A stretch of 9,124 bases of DNA from an uncultured Rhodospirillaceae bacterium. Lineage in GTDB: Bacteria; Pseudomonadota; Alphaproteobacteria; Thalassobaculales; Thalassobaculaceae. The position numbers and the translations under genes are program-made. Below the pieces are notes generated by a model. The model ran no database searches and had not been told where the DNA came from. It saw nothing but the letters and a program-made list of their open reading frames with translations. Shown here one piece after another: positions 6,735 through 9,124 of this stretch (positions within the stretch are counted from its first letter, which is position 1; each line of letters starts with the position of its first letter). The stretch spans positions 1 through 9,124 of the forward strand of contig CALAHL010000227.1 in NCBI GenBank assembly GCA_937891725.1, read 5' to 3'.

Positions 6735-7445
6735 TCACTCGTCCCGGCTCTCTTTCGGGACCAGAGCGTGCAGCGCCAGGGCCAATTCCGCGATCGGCTG
6801 GGTCTGCACCATGATCCGGCCAGGGCCGGTCACATGGGTGACGAACAGGCCCTCTCCGCCGAACACCATGTTGCGGATGCCGCGCTGAAACGAGATGTCA
6901 TAGTCGCAGCTGGCGGAGAACCCGACCAAGGAACCGGTCGCAACGGTGACCTTCTCCCCGGCGCGCAGCACCCGTTCCACCAGCGTCCCACCGGCGGCGA
7001 TGAAACACATCCCGTCGCCCTCCAGTTTCTGCAGGATCAGCCCCTCACCGCCGAACAGACCGGAGGTCAGACGCTTGGTCAAAGCTATGGTCACGTTCAC
7101 GCCCCGGGCGCTGGCGAGATAGGCCCGGCGTTGACAGAAGAACTCCCCACCTTCTGCCTTCAGATCGACTGCCTTGATCTGTCCGGGCATGGGGGAGGCG
7201 AAGGAGACATCCTGACGGCGTGACCCGGTGTTGGCGAAGAACGTCAGGAACAGGCTTTCGCCGCTGACCTTCCGCATGATCGCGCCAAAGAAACCGCCGG
7301 GCATCTCGGTCGTCATCTCGATATCCGGATCCATCAGCACCATGGTCCCCGCCTCAGCCTGTACGGCTTCGCCCGGATCCAGGGTGATGGTCAGCATCGG
7401 CGAGAAATCGCCCTCGATCACATGGTCAATGACGTCAGCGGACAT
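6735..7445 (-). CDS. AIM24/TIGR00266 family protein
   Basis: A 236-residue soluble beta-rich protein of the TIGR00266/AIM24 family, present in many bacteria and of unknown biochemical role; the mitochondrial namesake affects inner-membrane organisation. The family's internal repeat is visible three times: SGESLFLTFFANTG (61-74), GGEGLILQKLEGDG (132-145) and GGEGLFVTHVTGPG (196-209). EAVQAEAGTMVLMDPDI near the N-terminus is also typical. GGAG about 7 bases before the ATG supports the start. It lies 41 bases after azlD and is probably the last gene of an azlC-azlD-AIM24 transcript. A small inverted repeat (GTCCCG/CGGGAC, 6741-6761) sits in its last codons but has no T run. No direct functional link with AzlCD is known to me. 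Confidence 0.92.
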   Translation of the reverse strand: MSADVIDHVIEGDFSPMLTITLDPGEAVQAEAGTMVLMDPDIEMTTEMPGGFFGAIMRKVSGESLFLTFFANTGSRRQDVSFASPMPGQIKAVDLKAEGGEFFCQRRAYLASARGVNVTIALTKRLTSGLFGGEGLILQKLEGDGMCFIAAGGTLVERVLRAGEKVTVATGSLVGFSASCDYDISFQRGIRNMVFGGEGLFVTHVTGPGRIMVQTQPIAELALALHALVPKESRDE

Positions 7446-7486
7446 ATCGCGTCTCCAGGTTCAGGTGTCCTCCCGACAGTCGCCGG

Positions 7487-7789
7487 TTAGATTACCAAGC
7501 GCAAGAACGCAACCAGGGCGCAGGCCCCGAAGACCGCAAAAATCGCGGAGAGGCCAAGTCGTCCGACGGCCACAGCCACCAGGATCGCGACCGGTGCACT
7601 CCAGTCTCCATCCAGCGCATAGGGTGCCAGAATCGAAATGACCAGCGCGCCGGGCAGGTGGCTGAGCGCGCGGGAAACGAACCCACCTTCGGGCACCAAT
7701 CGCATCAGCCAGAATCCGCCGATCCGGGTCAACAGGGTGCCGACCGCCATTCCGGAAATCGTCAGCCAGACGTGCATCTCCTCACCCAT
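7487..7789 (-). CDS. azlD: AzlD-family branched-chain amino acid exporter small subunit
   Basis: A 100-residue hydrophobic inner-membrane protein with about four predicted helices (roughly 6-27, 45-60, 64-77 and 79-97). TRIGGFWLM (21-29) and LSHLPGALVISILAPYAL (42-59) are typical of AzlD (YgaH-like), the small partner of AzlC in exporting branched-chain amino acids. The frame is open further upstream inside azlC, but ATG 7789 fits: GGAG at 7797-7800 lies 7 bases upstream, and the resulting 100-residue length is normal. The start overlaps the azlC stop by 8 bases, pointing to coupled translation. Substrate specificity cannot be read from the sequence. Confidence 0.9.
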   Translation of the reverse strand: MGEEMHVWLTISGMAVGTLLTRIGGFWLMRLVPEGGFVSRALSHLPGALVISILAPYALDGDWSAPVAILVAVAVGRLGLSAIFAVFGACALVAFLRLVI

Positions 7790-8486
7790 GGCGTCGCTCC
7801 GCCCGCCCGTCGAGCCAGCCGCCAAGCGCCGCTCCGGCAAGCCCGCCCGCCACCACATACCAGGTTCCCGGCACGAACCGGTGGAGCAACAGCGCCACCG
7901 ACGCCGCGAGCAGCCAGGGCAGAGTCTTGCGCCAGCCCGGCCAGAGCGGGGTCAGCATGAGGGCGAAAAACGCCGGCACGATGACATCGATGCCATAGGC
8001 TTTCGGATCGCCCATCGCCGCACCAAGCGTGTGACCGATGGCCGTGCCGGACACCCACCCAACCCAAAGCGCACAACCGCTGCCCAGAATGATGGCCGCA
8101 TCCACCTCGCCCTTCCGGCGCGCCGCCATACCCATGGCCCAGTTCACGTCGGTCATCACGGCCAGCGTGGCATGAGATTTCAGGAACGACAGGCTCTGCA
8201 TCCAGGGCCGCAGCGCCGCCCCCATCACCACGTGGCGAATATTGATTGTCACCGCCAGGATGGTCAGGGCCAGGATCGCCGGCGGATCGGTCCAGGCCCC
8301 CATCGCCACCATTTGGGAGGCGCCGGCAAACACCGTGGCGCTCATCACCAGCGCTTCGGCAAGCTCGAGCCCGGTTTCCCGCGCCAATACGCCGAAGCCG
8401 AGCCCAAAGGCGACCGACGCGACGCCCAACGGCACCGCCATCCGGGCACCGCGCCAAAACCCGGATCGAGTGAAAGCAACGCTCAT
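7782..8486 (-). CDS. azlC: AzlC-family branched-chain amino acid exporter large subunit
   Basis: A 234-residue polytopic inner-membrane protein, the large subunit of an AzlCD (YgaZH-like) exporter. VAFGLGFGVLA (25-35), FAGASQMV (53-60) and NIRHVVMGAAL (82-92) are conserved AzlC blocks. Hydrophobic stretches suggest six to seven helices, the last near 212-226 (VVAGGLAGAALGGWL). Members export branched-chain amino acids such as valine or azaleucine, or methionine in E. coli; the substrate here is unknown. ATG 8486 has only a weak ribosome site. It is divergent from the VOC gene, with a 153-base gap containing the promoters. Confidence 0.93.
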   Translation of the reverse strand: MSVAFTRSGFWRGARMAVPLGVASVAFGLGFGVLARETGLELAEALVMSATVFAGASQMVAMGAWTDPPAILALTILAVTINIRHVVMGAALRPWMQSLSFLKSHATLAVMTDVNWAMGMAARRKGEVDAAIILGSGCALWVGWVSGTAIGHTLGAAMGDPKAYGIDVIVPAFFALMLTPLWPGWRKTLPWLLAASVALLLHRFVPGTWYVVAGGLAGAALGGWLDGRAERRHG

Positions 8487-8568
8487 TCCGATGTGTTAGA
8501 GCGCAGACGCCGACACCTCAAGCGAGGATTTCTGGGTCTCGGATCGGAATCTCTCATGCGGGTTCGGT

Positions 8569-8583
8569 CTGTCCAATTGACAG
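8569..8583. promoter_or_regulatory. small dyad overlapping a -35 box (possible operator)
   Basis: CTGTC at 8569-8573 and GACAG at 8579-8583 form perfect five-base arms around CAATT. The right arm covers most of the TTGACA box of the VOC promoter, where a bound repressor would block transcription. A second, wider inverted repeat surrounds the region (CCTCAAGC at 8516-8523, GCTTGAGG at 8584-8591, 60 bases apart). Both are short enough to be chance. Confidence 0.35.
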
Positions 8584-8604
8584 GCTTGAGGCAGTGCATA
8601 ATAT
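8577..8604 (+). promoter_or_regulatory. sigma70-like promoter of the VOC gene
   Basis: A consensus TTGACA at 8577-8582, 16 bases, then TAATAT at 8599-8604 (CATAAT at 8597-8602 is an alternative with a 14-base spacer). The stretch 8598-8630 is clearly AT-rich compared with the GC-rich surroundings, as expected for a melting region. The start codon follows about 35 bases downstream. Confidence 0.6.
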
Positions 8605-8639
8605 CACAAGAAATATCTTGCTTTATTTAGGAGACGAAT

Positions 8640-9110
8640 ATGACCCAGTCCATCACTCACCCATCGCCCCGCAAAGCGCGCGCCGTTGGGTTCAACCACG
8701 TCGCCCTTGAAGTCGGAAACATCGATGAAGCTTTGGAGTTTTACGGCAAGCTGTTCGACATCAAACTTCGGAGCCGGAGCGACACTGACGCCTTCATTGA
8801 TCTGGGAGACCAATTCCTCGCCCTGCAATCCGGCCGAAAGCAATCCGCGGATGACGGGCGACACTTCGGTCTGGTGGTCGACGACAAGGAGGCTGTCCGC
8901 GCCATTCTGGAGGCGGAGGGAGTCGAAATCCTGCCGGGCCGTTTCCTGGATTTCCTGGACCCGTGGGGCAACCGGATCGAAATCGTCGGCTACGAAAACA
9001 TTCAGTTCACCAAAGCGCCCTACATCCTGAAAGGCATGGGGATGGACGATCTGCGCAAGTCCGACACGGCGATCCAGGAACTCACCGAAAAGGGCATGGC
9101 ACCGGATTAA
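8640..9110 (+). CDS. VOC-superfamily (glyoxalase/extradiol dioxygenase fold) protein
   Basis: A 156-residue soluble protein with one vicinal-oxygen-chelate domain (residues about 15-120). GFNHVALEVGNIDEALEFYG opens the first beta-alpha-beta module, and FLDPWGNRIEIVGY closes the second. H20, H75 (RHFGLVV) and E114 (RIEIV) are in the positions of the 2-His-1-Glu metal triad, so it is probably a metalloenzyme, but the superfamily ranges from glyoxalase I and fosfomycin resistance to dioxygenases and no substrate can be named. Residues 121-156 form a charged tail beyond the domain (FTKAPYILKGMGMDDL), which occurs in some uncharacterised VOC groups. AGGAG at 8629-8633, six bases before ATG 8640, is a strong ribosome site. 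It appears to be a single-gene unit with its own promoter. Confidence 0.88.
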   Translation: MTQSITHPSPRKARAVGFNHVALEVGNIDEALEFYGKLFDIKLRSRSDTDAFIDLGDQFLALQSGRKQSADDGRHFGLVVDDKEAVRAILEAEGVEILPGRFLDFLDPWGNRIEIVGYENIQFTKAPYILKGMGMDDLRKSDTAIQELTEKGMAPD

Positions 9111-9124
9111 AGAAAATCTGCGCC

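Noticed and set aside
7638..8630. 330-codon open frame on the + strand
   Set aside because: It lies opposite azlC and azlD, which have clear family motifs and membrane segments. Its translation is rich in Arg, Pro and His with no recognisable domain, as expected of antisense GC-rich shadow frames.
1..9124. CRISPR array, insertion sequence, att site, tRNA or phage genes
   Set aside because: No regularly spaced repeats, transposase or integrase motifs, terminal inverted repeats or tRNA-like cloverleaf sequence were found on either strand by eye.

Overview
The window is GC-rich, densely coded bacterial chromosomal DNA. The GC-rich third codon positions, the LysR/GcvA-type regulator, the cytochrome c, the AzlCD exporter and the cobalt-type nitrile hydratase all suit an alphaproteobacterium (environmental, Rhodospirillales- or Rhizobiales-like). 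That placement is inference, because no rRNA or marker gene is present. Thirteen protein genes fill nearly the whole window. No tRNA, rRNA, insertion sequence, phage gene or CRISPR array was seen, and no gene-free stretch exceeds about 155 bases.

Layout. (1) 84-962 (+): a GcvA-like LysR regulator, convergent with the next block. (2) 3645-970 (-): a probable operon of a haloacetate-dehalogenase-like alpha/beta hydrolase, a membrane-anchored monohaem cytochrome c and a zinc-ribbon HExxH metallopeptidase. (3) 3735-4478 (+): a divergent conserved hypothetical with a gamma-glutamylcyclotransferase-like look. (4) 4575-6731 (+): the core of the window, a tightly overlapping operon of cobalt-type nitrile hydratase alpha subunit, beta subunit, a small beta-like accessory/activator protein, and a GNAT acetyltransferase of the phosphinothricin/arsinothricin type. 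The three junctions are ATGA, ATGA and GTGA overlaps. (5) 8486-6735 (-): azlC, azlD (8-base overlap) and an AIM24/TIGR00266 protein, convergent with the nitrile hydratase operon across a 3-base gap. (6) 8640-9110 (+): a VOC-fold protein behind a good sigma70-like promoter with a small dyad on its -35 box.

How they may work together. Nitrile hydratase converts nitriles to amides. The accessory protein probably inserts cobalt or helps assemble the alpha subunit, whose extreme N-terminus carries eight histidines in thirteen residues. No amidase or cobalt transporter lies in the window, so the amide product must be handled elsewhere or serve another purpose. The divergently placed hydrolase keeps every halide-pocket and catalytic residue I recall for fluoroacetate dehalogenase. 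This allows the speculative idea that the region handles halogenated nitriles, amides or acids. No wholly new system is evident. The most unusual points are the translationally coupled acetyltransferase in the nitrile hydratase operon, the uncharacterised cyclotransferase-like gene just ahead of it, and the histidine-rich alpha subunit.
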